Positions 1 to 9,602 of a stretch of 33,735 bases of DNA are shown piece by piece (position 1 is the stretch's first letter; every line of letters starts with the position of its first letter). The DNA comes from an uncultured Lamprocystis sp. (lineage in GTDB: Bacteria > Pseudomonadota > Gammaproteobacteria > Chromatiales > Chromatiaceae), in NCBI RefSeq assembly GCF_903933125.1, contig NZ_CAIZIZ010000453.1, forward strand, positions 1 to 33,735, read 5' to 3'. The notes beneath the pieces were generated by a model. It was not told the origin of the DNA and made no database searches. It worked only from the letters and a program-made list of their open reading frames with translations. A program made the translations under genes and the position numbers.

Positions 1-1
1 G

Positions 2-121
2 GTGCGCCGCACCAGTTGGGCGGCGGCGAATTTCGTCAACTCAACCGCAGACCCGGACGCCCTCGTTATTTCCCGCCAGGATTGGCAACGCGTGCTGAAT
101 CAACTGGCCTCGACTCCCTGA
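2..121 (+). CDS. 3' end of an unidentified gene (partial)
   Basis: The frame is open from the left edge and ends in TGA after 39 codons; the start lies outside the window. The tail reads ...DPDALVISRQDWQRVLNQ, a charged amphipathic end that recalls the C-termini of small antitoxins, but this is only an impression. A 121-nt gap separates it from the metallophosphoesterase gene, so it need not belong to that operon. It could also be chance reading of a GC-rich frame. Confidence 0.35.
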   Translation: MRRTSWAAANFVNSTADPDALVISRQDWQRVLNQLASTP

Positions 122-242
122 AATGGCCAAAGTCGAGTTTCCATCACGAGAGAGACGCTCGCCCAACACCGGCTGAACGACATACATCTCTCGCGGGCTC
201 AAGAGAAGGCCGCCCAAACCAATGCCTGAGGTTCACGCGCCC

Positions 243-1499
243 ATGTTTCGCTTCATCCACGCCGCCGATCTTCATTTGGACAGCCCACTCCAGGGACTGC
301 AAGCGCATGATGGCGCGCCGCTGGATGTGCTTCGCGGCGCGACCCGGCGGGCATTCGAGAACCTGGTTCAGCTCGCGATCGACGAGCGAGTTGATTTCGT
401 GGTCATTGCCGGTGACCTCTACGATGGCGATTGGAAAGACTACAGCACGGGTTTGTTCTTTCGAAGCCAGATGGCCCGGCTCAATGCCAGTGGCATTCCG
501 GTCTACCTGATTGCTGGCAACCATGATGCCGCTTCGGTGATCACGAAGAAGCTCGGCCTTCCCGACAATGTGCGGGTATTTTCCACGCGCACCACGGAAT
601 CGTTCGAGGTGACCGGGCTGCCGGTGATCATTCATGGCCGTGGATTTCCCAATCGCGCCGTTCCCGAGAACCTGGCCCTGGACTATCCATCCGCCATGCC
701 GGGCAAGTTCAATCTTGGCCTGCTGCACACCAGTTTGACGGGGCGCCCCGGCCACGCGACTTACGCGCCCTGTTCCGAGCAGGATCTGCGCAGTAAGGGC
801 TACGGCTACTGGGCGTTGGGGCACGTTCATCAGCCCGAGGTGATCGGCAAAGACCCGTGGATTGTCTTCGCCGGCAACTGCCAGGGGCGGGATGCCCGCG
901 AAACCGGGCCGCGTGGCTGCTGCCTGGTCAGTGTGAATGAAGTCCTCGAAGTCGAACGCATGGAACGGCGCACGCTGGATGTGGTGCGCTGGCAGAATGT
1001 GCTGGTGGTTTTGGACCAGGTGGACAAGGAAACCGAAGCGACTCAGCGCATTCGCGCCGCCCTCGCCGTTGCCGTGAAGATGGCCGAGGACCGCTTGTTG
1101 GCAGCCAGGATCACGTTGACTGGGGCAAGCACGCTGCACGGCAGCCTGCACCGGGAGGCTCAGCGCTGGAGGGCGGAGATTCTGGGGATCGCACAGGACT
1201 TTGGTGAGGCCGCTGTCTGGATCGAGCAGATCAAAGTGGCGACGTCACCGGTGTATGACCTCAGCCAGTTGGCGGAGCGCGACGGCCTGACGAAGATTGT
1301 GCTGGAAACGCTGGAGCAGGCGACCCACGACCTGGATGACTTGCCGGATGACATCGTCGAGATGCTCAATGTTCTGCCTTTGGAAGTGCGGGCCGAGGTG
1401 GAAGGGGAATGGAAGACGGACCAGCGTTCTGCGCTGATGGCGGATGTCCGTGCGATCATTTTGGATTCGCTTCAAACGGAAGGAGGAACGGTCGCATGA
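243..1499 (+). CDS. SbcD/YhaO-like metallophosphoesterase (putative DNA nuclease)
   Basis: This protein of about 418 residues carries the full calcineurin-like phosphoesterase motif set: DLHLD (D9, H11), GDLYDG (D58), GNHD (N93-H94), LLHTS near 160 and GHVH near 195. These are the two-metal ligands of the Mre11/SbcD/YhaO nucleases. The N-terminal half is catalytic; the C-terminal third lacks recognisable motifs and probably contacts the partner ATPase, as in SbcCD. An in-frame ATG at 222 is possible. I prefer 243 because the conserved fold starts there (MFRFIHAADLH) and a TGAGGT element lies about 10 nt upstream. The stop overlaps the start of the ATPase gene, so the two are translationally coupled, as expected for a complex. 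Specific activity is inferred; the family call is firm. Confidence 0.9.
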   Translation: MFRFIHAADLHLDSPLQGLQAHDGAPLDVLRGATRRAFENLVQLAIDERVDFVVIAGDLYDGDWKDYSTGLFFRSQMARLNASGIPVYLIAGNHDAASVITKKLGLPDNVRVFSTRTTESFEVTGLPVIIHGRGFPNRAVPENLALDYPSAMPGKFNLGLLHTSLTGRPGHATYAPCSEQDLRSKGYGYWALGHVHQPEVIGKDPWIVFAGNCQGRDARETGPRGCCLVSVNEVLEVERMERRTLDVVRWQNVLVVLDQVDKETEATQRIRAALAVAVKMAEDRLLAARITLTGASTLHGSLHREAQRWRAEILGIAQDFGEAAVWIEQIKVATSPVYDLSQLAERDGLTKIVLETLEQATHDLDDLPDDIVEMLNVLPLEVRAEVEGEWKTDQRSALMADVRAIILDSLQTEGGTVA

Positions 1500-4400
1500 G
1501 ATTCCAGCGACTGCGCATTCCCGCGTTTGGCCCGTTTACAAATCTGGATCTTTCGTTTCCCGCAGAGGACCGTGATCTGCACCTGATCTATGGCGAGAAC
1601 GAAGCCGGCAAGAGTTCCCTGCTGAGAGCCATACGCGATCTTTTATTCGGCATTCACGGCCAATCCCCTGACAACTTCCTGCACGACTACAAGAATCTGT
1701 TGGTCCTGGGTGAGATTGAGAACCGGGCGGGTGAACGACTGATATTCCAACGCCGCAAGGGAAACAAAAATACCCTTTTGGACCGCGATGGAAATCCCCT
1801 GCCGGACAACGTCCTCGGGCCGTTCCTGGGCGGCATTGATCAAGCCTATTTTTCAGCGATGTTTGGCCTGGGCGGCAGAGAGCTCCGCGAGGGTGCCGCG
1901 CAACTGCTCAAGGGAGAAGGTGAAATCGGTAACGCACTGTTTTCCGCCAGCCTGGGCGGCACGCCCATCCAACGCGTCCTGGAGGCGCTGGTTGCGGGTT
2001 CCGAGCAGCTCTTCAAAGGCCGGGCAACCGCCAACGTGTCGATCAGACCGGCGGTGCATCGACATAAGGATCTTTTGAAGCAAAGCCGTGACGCCACCGT
2101 CAACGCCGACACTTGGGACCAGTTGGAAAGGGATTTGACGCAACAGGCTGCAACCCGAAAGCACCTCGAGGACGAGATCAACGAAATCGCGCGCGAGCTC
2201 ACCTGGGTTGACCGGTGTGAGGATGCATTGCCGAGTGTCGGACGTTTGAGCGATGAAATGCGATCACTCAGCGAGCTTCCCCCACTGCCGGATGTCGCCA
2301 GTGATTTTGTCGAACGGACGCGATTGGTTCGCAGCGCCGTTGCTGGCTCCAGCGTTCGTGTTGAGACTCTCACCACCAAGATCGGCCAACTCGAGAGCCA
2401 GTTGGCCGGCTGTCCTATCTCCCCAAAGATCCTGGCTGACGCCGAAGCGCTGGACTTCTTGCATCAGGAGCTGGGGGCGTATCGCGAGCAGAAGAAAATG
2501 CTCGCGAAGCTGCGAGAAGAGCTGGCCGGCATCGAACCGATTTTGCGGGCGGGAATGAAGGGCTTGGGTGTCCATGGCGAGCTCGAATCGCTGGAGACCT
2601 TACGCCTGAGCAGTGCCATGCAGCTGAGTTGTGAAGAAGCTGCAAGCACCCTGCAGGACACGATGAAACAGCATTCCGAGAATGCGGCCACGGTGGAAGC
2701 GTTGCAGGTAGAGATTGAGAATGATAGGAACGAGTTGACCTTGCTGCCGGAAACAGACCTGACGCCTCTGCGAGAGGCCCTCGCGGAGGCTGCGGAGGCG
2801 ACGGACGCCAACAAGACCCTGGCCGCAAGCCAGGCGGAGGTCGAGAACCTGATCCGCACGGTTGCCACTGAGCAGGCGCTGGTGCCTGGTACCCCAGAAG
2901 ATGTGGATGCCGCCGCACGTCTGGCCGTTCCTTCACCGGCCACCATTCGCAAATTCCGTGAACAGTTTGACCGCCTGGAGCGCGAAATCGATCAAGCCGA
3001 CAAGCTGGTCCGAGACGAGGAGCGGAAGATCAAGGCGTTGGAGGAGGAATTGCGCCGGTTGGAGCGGCGGGGCGCGTTGCCATCCGAGGAGTCCCTCGGA
3101 CAAGCCAGGGGACATCGCGACCACGGTTGGCAATTGGTCCTTGCCGAATGGAAAGGGGACGGAGCGAAGGAACAGCTCGACCCCGATTCACCCCTGGAAG
3201 AAGCCTTCCCGCATGCGATTAGCAAGGCGGACAACATCGCCGACCAATTGCGACACGATGCCGAAGCCGTGGCCCAGGCTGAAGAAAAGCGCCTCCAGAT
3301 CCGAGGCAGCCAGGAAACCATTATCGAGGTGACAGGGGCACTCGCTTCACACCGGGATGCGGTCGCTAAATACCAGGCGGCGTGGGAGGCGGAATGGGCG
3401 CCAAGCGGTATTCCACCCCGTTCGCCCGACGAGATGGAAGACTGGCGTGAAAACTGGGTTCGGTTCAGAGATACAGCCTCCAAGCTGAGAGAAGCCGAGG
3501 CTGCTTTCCGTGCCAAGGGCACAAAGGTGCAAACAGCCAGGGGTACGCTGGCGGCTGTGTTGACGGAGCCCCCCGAAAAATCGTTTTCCGTGCTGTTCGA
3601 GGCTGCCAGAGGCCGGGTCCAGCAAGGGGAGGAATCGACAGGGCAGCGCAACGCCATCGGGAAGCGCCTTGAAAAGCAGAAAAGGACCCTGACGGGCCTT
3701 GATCGAAAGTCTGCCGATCTGCTTGTTGCGGTCGAAGCGGCGGAGGCAAACTGGAAGTCGCGCTGTCGGACGGCGGGCTTGGCGGAAGACACGACTCCGG
3801 AATCAGGCCTGAGATTGCTTCAGGAACGGAAGGGGCTCGTCGCGAAGTTTGACACCTGGGGCAAACTGTCCGGGGACGCTGAGATCACTGCGGGCACTAT
3901 CCGTCGATATGAGGTCAGTGTCGCGGAAAAAGCGGTCGCGCTCGGGATTGAAGCGGACCTGACGGAAGCGCAGGAGGCCGGCCTGTGGAAGGCGCTTTCG
4001 CAGGCCCGGAACGCGCAGGTAGAGCATGATCAATTGGTGACTCAGATGTCAGACGCGAACGCTGAGCTGGCGACCGCGAGACAAACGGAAACACAGGCGT
4101 TGCAAGTCCAGGAAGGGCTGATGCGATTGTCCAACCTGGAGAAGCCGGAACAACTGGAGCCGCTGCTCGCCAACCTGGAGAGGCGCAAGGGCATACAAGA
4201 CCGGATCGACGGCCTGAGAGAAGCACTCAGCGCGCCCGCTCGGGGCCAAGGCGTGGATGAATTTATCGCTCTGGTTCAAGCCGAGAACGCTGATGACTTG
4301 CCGCAGCGCAAGGACAGCCTGGAGAGCCGGAAGACAGAAAAGACCCGGATCATGCAGGAAGTGCAGGCCGAGTTGATCAAGTTGAACCATGAAAAAGACA

Positions 4401-4987
4401 ACCTGGAAAAGGCCGGGGACGCGGCCGCGGATTTTCGCCAGCAGGCGGAATCCGTAGCGGCGACTTTGAAGCAGGACGCTGCCCGATTCATCCGTCTGCG
4501 GTTGGCTGCACATTTCCTGCGGAATCAAATCGAACGCTTCCGGAAGGAAAACCAGGGGCCGCTGCTGGAAAAATCAGGGCAAGTGTTCAAGCAGATGACG
4601 CGAGGCGCCTTTGATGGTCTCGCGGCGGAATTCAACAACGAGGATGTCCCGGTGATGGTTGGCAGCAGGTTGGATGGGGCAACGGTGCCTGTGGAAGGAA
4701 TGAGTGATGGATCGCGTGATCAGCTCTACCTCGCTCTTCGTCTTGCAGCGATGGATCGTTATCTGGAGGAGCATGAGCCGATGCCTCTCATCCTTGATGA
4801 CTTGCTGATTACTTTCGATAATGAACGAGCCGGGGCGATTCTTCCGCAGCTCGCTGATCTCGCCAAGCGGACTCAGATATTCCTGTTTACGCATCATGAA
4901 CATCTGGTTGAGCTCTGCCGCGAGACGGTGGGTGAGGGGCAGTTCAAGCTCCACCAACTCAGCAGCAGTTTTAATCGATCGGCCTGA
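1496..4987 (+). CDS. SbcC/YhaN-like AAA family coiled-coil ATPase
   Basis: A protein of about 1163 residues with split ABC-type ATPase halves at its two ends. The N-terminus has Walker A GENEAGKS near residues 32-40. The C-terminus has a signature-like segment SDGSRDQLYLALR near 1070 and Walker B LILDDLL near 1098. Between them lie roughly 900 residues rich in E, K, Q, A and L, typical of antiparallel coiled coils in Rad50/SbcC/YhaN. I see no CxxC zinc-hook motif in the coil, which fits YhaN better than SbcC. ATG 1496 was chosen because it begins MRFQRLRIPAFGPF, follows GGAGGAACG at a good distance and overlaps the upstream stop as ATGA. The likely role is an ATP-driven clamp directing the upstream nuclease onto DNA ends or structures. 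The pglZ and brxL genes that follow suggest a defence function here rather than general repair. Confidence 0.9.
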   Translation: MRFQRLRIPAFGPFTNLDLSFPAEDRDLHLIYGENEAGKSSLLRAIRDLLFGIHGQSPDNFLHDYKNLLVLGEIENRAGERLIFQRRKGNKNTLLDRDGNPLPDNVLGPFLGGIDQAYFSAMFGLGGRELREGAAQLLKGEGEIGNALFSASLGGTPIQRVLEALVAGSEQLFKGRATANVSIRPAVHRHKDLLKQSRDATVNADTWDQLERDLTQQAATRKHLEDEINEIARELTWVDRCEDALPSVGRLSDEMRSLSELPPLPDVASDFVERTRLVRSAVAGSSVRVETLTTKIGQLESQLAGCPISPKILADAEALDFLHQELGAYREQKKMLAKLREELAGIEPILRAGMKGLGVHGELESLETLRLSSAMQLSCEEAASTLQDTMKQHSENAATVEALQVEIENDRNELTLLPETDLTPLREALAEAAEATDANKTLAASQAEVENLIRTVATEQALVPGTPEDVDAAARLAVPSPATIRKFREQFDRLEREIDQADKLVRDEERKIKALEEELRRLERRGALPSEESLGQARGHRDHGWQLVLAEWKGDGAKEQLDPDSPLEEAFPHAISKADNIADQLRHDAEAVAQAEEKRLQIRGSQETIIEVTGALASHRDAVAKYQAAWEAEWAPSGIPPRSPDEMEDWRENWVRFRDTASKLREAEAAFRAKGTKVQTARGTLAAVLTEPPEKSFSVLFEAARGRVQQGEESTGQRNAIGKRLEKQKRTLTGLDRKSADLLVAVEAAEANWKSRCRTAGLAEDTTPESGLRLLQERKGLVAKFDTWGKLSGDAEITAGTIRRYEVSVAEKAVALGIEADLTEAQEAGLWKALSQARNAQVEHDQLVTQMSDANAELATARQTETQALQVQEGLMRLSNLEKPEQLEPLLANLERRKGIQDRIDGLREALSAPARGQGVDEFIALVQAENADDLPQRKDSLESRKTEKTRIMQEVQAELIKLNHEKDNLEKAGDAAADFRQQAESVAATLKQDAARFIRLRLAAHFLRNQIERFRKENQGPLLEKSGQVFKQMTRGAFDGLAAEFNNEDVPVMVGSRLDGATVPVEGMSDGSRDQLYLALRLAAMDRYLEEHEPMPLILDDLLITFDNERAGAILPQLADLAKRTQIFLFTHHEHLVELCRETVGEGQFKLHQLSSSFNRSA

Positions 4988-5105
4988 AAATGCGCCACCC
5001 TAGATCATCTTCAGGCCAGGCCGCGCGATGTGGGACAGCGGCTTTGCGCCTGCCGCTGAATCAATTCCGGCCGTCAGAATCACGTGGGCAACAAGGTCAT
5101 ACCAC

Positions 5106-7430
5106 ATGAGTGAAACGGTCGCTCAGCACCTCGTCACTGCGCTTCGAACTGTTGCCCAAGCGTACGCCGCGGGCGATCAGGTCGCGCCTTGTGTCGTGCT
5201 CTGGACTGACCCCGAGCGCTTGTGGGAAGCGGTCATGCCCGAGCTGCAGACGATGCTGCCGGAGCTGTTTCTGCTCGGCGGTTACGTGCCGGGAAGGCGC
5301 ACGGGGCCGGCGCTGTGGCTGCGCTGCATCGAGGCTCGCTTGGTGGAGGGTGCGCCGCCGGCGGGAACCACGTCGATTTTTTACTTGCCGGGCATCAGCC
5401 GCGAGCGGCTGCGTGCCGCCGAGGACTGCCCCCAGGAGCTGGCCGCCCTGGTGGAGTTGCAGTACCGAGGTGCAATGTGGCTGCATGTAAACGGCAAGGA
5501 ATGGACACCTTATGCCTTTCTGGTTTCAAAACACGGCGGGCTCGACCTCGATGTGGTTAAGGATCAGGCGACGCTCGATGCGCTTGCGGGTGCATTGCCC
5601 TCGCTGCTGACGGAACCGATCACCCAGTTGCGGGGCCGGCGTCTGGATTCGGAGTTTTTCAACGCCTTGCTGGCGCCAGACGCGACCGGGCTGCTACTGC
5701 GCTGGCTGAGCGATCCGGAGGCGTTCAAACAAGCTCGCTCGGGCGCCGAATGGAAGGCCTTCTGCCAGCAGTGCAAGGCGGATGCCGGCTTCGATCCGGT
5801 CAAGGACGGCCCGCTGAAGGCGGCCGGATTGCTCGCTGCGCGTGTCAATAACTGGACTAAGGTCTGGAAGCGCTTTGCCGAGGCACCGGCGAATTATCCC
5901 GGGGTCGTCGAATGGCTGAAGCGCGCCGCCCCGAAAACCCAAGACATGTTCGATTCCGCCGAGGTCTGGCCGACCCTCAACGAGAGCGACGAGCGGAAGT
6001 TGCAGCAGGCGCTGGAGTCGCTGGTCGATCGCCCGCAGGATGAGGTGATCCGCCGGGTGGCTGAACTGGAAACGCAGCACGCAGAGCGGCGCGCTTACCC
6101 GTGGCAAAGACTCGGGCTCAGCCCTCTGGCAACGGCGTTGGGGCCGTTGGCGCAACTGGCAGTGCTGTGCCAGAGCGTGCCCGGAGCGCCCACTCCGGAA
6201 GCCTATGCAGCGTCTTATACCAGCGACGGCTGGCGCGTGGATGCCGCCGCCCTGGCGACCATGGCGGCCTGTGGCTCATCGGAGCAACATGGTGCCGTAC
6301 TTGCGGCGCTGCGGGCGATGTATCTACCGTGGCTGGAAGCGACCGCCCGCCACCTGCAACAGCTCATTCACACGCATGGACAGTCGCTATCCAAACGGGC
6401 CAAACCCATCGAAGCGGCGGCGGGGCGGCTCGTCGTGTTTGCGGACGGACTGCGGATGGATGTGGCCCAGCAATTGGCCGAGAAGCTGGCGGCCGCGGGG
6501 ATCGAATCCACGCAGGACTGGGAGTGGTCGACCATTCCGGCTGTGACAGCAACCGCCAAGCCCGCGGCGTCTCCCATCGCCGACGCTGTTCAGGGTGGCG
6601 ACGCGAGCGATGAGTTCTCCACGCGTCTGGTTTCCACGGGGCAGATCCTGACACAGGAGCGTTTTGTGACCACCCTGAAAGACCGCGGGTGGCAGGTCCT
6701 TGGGTCGGACGAAACCGGAAACCCTGCCGGTTCAGCCTGGACCGAGGCCGGCGCGCTCGATCAGCGCGGTCACGCAGAGGGCTGGAAGCTCGCGCGCAGC
6801 GTCGAAGCGGAAATCCGCGATCTGGTCAGCCGGATCGGCGCACTGCTCAAGGCGGGCTGGACAGAGGTGGTGGTGGTGACCGATCACGGCTGGCTGCTGG
6901 TGCCAAATGGCCTGCCAAAGGTCGAACTGAAGGCGTGGTTGACGGAAACCCGCTGGAGTCGTTGCGCCGCGTTGAAGGCGGAGGCGCAGACCGATACGCT
7001 GGCGTTCAAGTGGCACTGGAACCCCTCGGTCATGATGGCCAGCCCGCCGGGAGCCGGCAGTTTCCGCGCCGGCATCGAGTATTCACATGGTGGCGTGTCG
7101 CTGCAGGAAATGGTGACCCCCGTGCTGCGCGTGACGGCCGCGCGACCGGCGGGCGCCTCGGCACGGTTGCTGGAGGCCAAGTGGACCGGGGCCAAATGCC
7201 GCCTGTTGGTCGGCGGAGATTGCAGCGGCGTACAGGTGGATGTCCGTACCAGCCAATCCGACGCCGACACCTCGCTGCTCACGGACAAGCAGGCGCGTGA
7301 AACCACTGCCGACGGCAGGGTGACGGTGTTTCTCGAAAACGATTCGGACATCGGCAGGCAGGCCGAAATCGTGCTGTTGGATACTTCCGGGCAGGTGATC
7401 GATGCCCTGCCCACCACGCTTGGACAATGA
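5106..7430 (+). CDS. pglZ: PglZ-domain protein of a BREX-like system
   Basis: About 774 residues with the PglZ signature in the C-terminal half, a fold of the alkaline phosphatase superfamily. Visible motifs are VVFADGLRMD near 443 (metal-binding Asp), VVVTDHGW near 589 (Asp-His) and SHGGVSLQEM near 660, the conserved HGG-S-xxE block. PglZ is a core component of phage growth limitation and BREX defence; its biochemical role is still debated. The length and N-terminal region suggest the BREX-1 PglZ group that NCBI calls type B, but subtype is from memory and less certain than the domain. The frame opens at 5028; ATG 5106 is preferred because MSETVAQHLVTAL begins a plausible helix and AAGGTC lies upstream. 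A 118-nt gap precedes it, and brxL follows after 4 nt. Confidence 0.88.
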   Translation: MSETVAQHLVTALRTVAQAYAAGDQVAPCVVLWTDPERLWEAVMPELQTMLPELFLLGGYVPGRRTGPALWLRCIEARLVEGAPPAGTTSIFYLPGISRERLRAAEDCPQELAALVELQYRGAMWLHVNGKEWTPYAFLVSKHGGLDLDVVKDQATLDALAGALPSLLTEPITQLRGRRLDSEFFNALLAPDATGLLLRWLSDPEAFKQARSGAEWKAFCQQCKADAGFDPVKDGPLKAAGLLAARVNNWTKVWKRFAEAPANYPGVVEWLKRAAPKTQDMFDSAEVWPTLNESDERKLQQALESLVDRPQDEVIRRVAELETQHAERRAYPWQRLGLSPLATALGPLAQLAVLCQSVPGAPTPEAYAASYTSDGWRVDAAALATMAACGSSEQHGAVLAALRAMYLPWLEATARHLQQLIHTHGQSLSKRAKPIEAAAGRLVVFADGLRMDVAQQLAEKLAAAGIESTQDWEWSTIPAVTATAKPAASPIADAVQGGDASDEFSTRLVSTGQILTQERFVTTLKDRGWQVLGSDETGNPAGSAWTEAGALDQRGHAEGWKLARSVEAEIRDLVSRIGALLKAGWTEVVVVTDHGWLLVPNGLPKVELKAWLTETRWSRCAALKAEAQTDTLAFKWHWNPSVMMASPPGAGSFRAGIEYSHGGVSLQEMVTPVLRVTAARPAGASARLLEAKWTGAKCRLLVGGDCSGVQVDVRTSQSDADTSLLTDKQARETTADGRVTVFLENDSDIGRQAEIVLLDTSGQVIDALPTTLGQ

Positions 7431-7434
7431 CCTC

Positions 7435-9486
7435 ATGAGCCAACAACTGGACGCCATCGATCGGATCGCGACCAACGCCTTTGAAGGCTACGTGGTGCGC
7501 AAGGACCTGGTGCGCAAGTTCAAGGGCCAATACCCGGTCCCCACTTATGTGGCCGAGTTTCTGCTGGGCCGCTATTGCGCCTCGGTGGACGAGGACGAAA
7601 TCGCCGAAGGTCTCCAGATCGTCGAGCGCCAGCTCGGAGAAAAAACCATCCGCGCCGGCGAGCACGAGCTGTTCAAGGCGCGCGCCAAGGAAAAGGGGCA
7701 TGTGAAGCTGATCGACATCATCACGGCGCGTCTGGATGCGGCCTCCGATTCCTTCGTGGCGACCCTGCCGAGCCTGCAATTGAAGGACGTGCGCATCGGC
7801 GAAGCGATGGTCCACGCCAACGAGCGCATGTTGACGGGGGGCTTCTATGCCGAGGTCGAACTCGCCTACGACCCGACCATCGCCCAGGAGAAGAATGGCC
7901 GCCCGTTCGGCATCGACTCGCTGCGCGAGATCCAGTTGTCCAAGCGCGACGTGCTGCCTGCGCTCTATCGGGGTCGGGAGGCGTTCGCCACGGAGGCGTG
8001 GACGGACTTCCTGATCCGCAGCATCGGCATGGAGCCGGAGCAACTCAGCCCCCGTGCGCGCGACATGATGCTGCTGCGCATGGTGCCGTTCGTGGAGCGA
8101 AACTACAACCTGGTGGAGCTCGGACCCCGCGGCACCGGCAAAAGCCACCTGTTTCAGCAGGTTTCTCCCTATGCGCACCTGATCTCGGGCGGCAAGGCGA
8201 CGGTTGCGCGCATGTTTGTCAACAATGCCAGCGGTCAGCGCGGATTGGTCTGTCAGTACGACGTGGTCTGCTTCGATGAGATTTCCGGCGTCTCCTTCGA
8301 CCAGAAAGACGGCGTGAACATCATGAAGGGCTACATGGAATCCGGCGAGTTCAGTCGCGGTAAGGAAAGCATCCGCGCCGATGGCGGCGTGGTCATGGTG
8401 GGCAACTTCGAGGTGGACGTGCAGCACCAGCAGCGGGTGGGTCACCTGTTCGGGCCACTGCCGCCCGAGATGCGTGACGACACCGCGTTCATGGACCGCA
8501 TCCACGCCTATCTGCCCGGCTGGGACCTGCCAAAGGTCAACCGCGATCTTCTGACCAATCACTTCGGGCTGGTCAGCGACTTTCTGTCCGAATGCTGGAA
8601 TCAGTTGCGGCGCCAGAGCCGGCAAAGTGTCCTCCAGGGGCGTTTTCACCTGGGGGGCGCCCTGAGCGGACGTGACACGACCGGCGTCCAGAAGACCGTC
8701 AGCGGCCTGATCAAGCTGATATCGCCAAATCCGGAGGTCCCGGTTGCCGACGAGGTGCTGGAGTGGGCGCTCCGCCTGGCGCTGGAGTGCCGCCGGCGGG
8801 TCAAGGAACAGCAGAAGCGCATTGGCTCCGCCGAGTTTCGCAACACCCAGTTCAGTTATACGATCGGCGAAGAAGGGGTAGAAAAGTTCGTGGCGACACC
8901 CGAACTTTACAACGAGAACAGTATCGGCAGCGACCCATTGCCACCGGGACAGGTCTGGGTGATCTCTGGCGGTGGCGGCGACGAAAACCCTGGCTTGTAT
9001 CAAATCGACATCGCCGAAGGCCCGGGTAGCGGGGTGAAAATTCTCAATCAGCCTGCGCCACCACCGTTCAAGGAAAGCGTTCGATGTGCCGAGCAAAACC
9101 TCTACGCTCGGGCGAAGGAGCTTGTTGGTGAGCGCGAACCTCGTCAGCACGAGTTTACGGTTCAATTGCGGGCATTCGACAGCGCCAAGAGCGGTTCGGC
9201 GGTCGGCGTCGGCGTACTGCTTGCACTGTGCTCATCGCTCCTCCAGAAGAGCATCAAGGGCGGTTTCGCTGTATGCGGTGGCCTGAACCTGGGTGGCTCC
9301 CTCGAAACCATCTTCAACCCCGTGGCGGTCGTTGAAACAGCCATCGAGAAGGGTGCCGGCAGCATCCTTATGCCGATCAATAGCCGGAGGCAATTGAACG
9401 ACCTGCCCGACGATCTGGCGGCGAGGATCACTATCCACTACTACCTTGACGCTCGGGATGCCTTGCTGAAGGCGTTGGCGATCTGA
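7435..9486 (+). CDS. brxL: BrxL, Lon-like AAA+ protein of BREX
   Basis: About 683 residues matching BrxL along its length. The N-terminal region begins MSQQLDAIDRIATNAFEGYV. A AAA+ core follows, with Walker A GPRGTGKSHL near 230 and Walker B VVCFDEISG near 277. A Lon-protease-like domain occupies about 570-683. BrxL is known as the last gene of type 1 and type 4 BREX loci and forms DNA-binding ring assemblies. In the Lon-like domain a serine is present in SGSAVGVGVL near 586. At the position where Lon proteases usually carry the catalytic lysine (GGLKEK) this protein reads GSLETI, so proteolysis by a normal Ser-Lys dyad looks doubtful. The gene starts 4 nt after the pglZ stop and is the last gene of the operon; the DNA beyond is recombinase debris. 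Confidence 0.93.
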   Translation: MSQQLDAIDRIATNAFEGYVVRKDLVRKFKGQYPVPTYVAEFLLGRYCASVDEDEIAEGLQIVERQLGEKTIRAGEHELFKARAKEKGHVKLIDIITARLDAASDSFVATLPSLQLKDVRIGEAMVHANERMLTGGFYAEVELAYDPTIAQEKNGRPFGIDSLREIQLSKRDVLPALYRGREAFATEAWTDFLIRSIGMEPEQLSPRARDMMLLRMVPFVERNYNLVELGPRGTGKSHLFQQVSPYAHLISGGKATVARMFVNNASGQRGLVCQYDVVCFDEISGVSFDQKDGVNIMKGYMESGEFSRGKESIRADGGVVMVGNFEVDVQHQQRVGHLFGPLPPEMRDDTAFMDRIHAYLPGWDLPKVNRDLLTNHFGLVSDFLSECWNQLRRQSRQSVLQGRFHLGGALSGRDTTGVQKTVSGLIKLISPNPEVPVADEVLEWALRLALECRRRVKEQQKRIGSAEFRNTQFSYTIGEEGVEKFVATPELYNENSIGSDPLPPGQVWVISGGGGDENPGLYQIDIAEGPGSGVKILNQPAPPPFKESVRCAEQNLYARAKELVGEREPRQHEFTVQLRAFDSAKSGSAVGVGVLLALCSSLLQKSIKGGFAVCGGLNLGGSLETIFNPVAVVETAIEKGAGSILMPINSRRQLNDLPDDLAARITIHYYLDARDALLKALAI

Positions 9487-9602
9487 TGGACAGTGACCAG
9501 GCTCCGGGAGTCTATGGAACTGGAGACGTGGTACGCTTGGCGTGACGGGGGAGCGGCAGGCCATTCGATGTGGGGAAGGCCGTTGCAAGTATTCGGGTTT
9601 GC

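Noticed and set aside
7279-9165. 628-codon open frame on the minus strand opposite brxL
   Set aside because: Its composition is that of an antisense shadow (His/Gln/Arg-rich); the plus strand encodes a full BrxL with all motifs.
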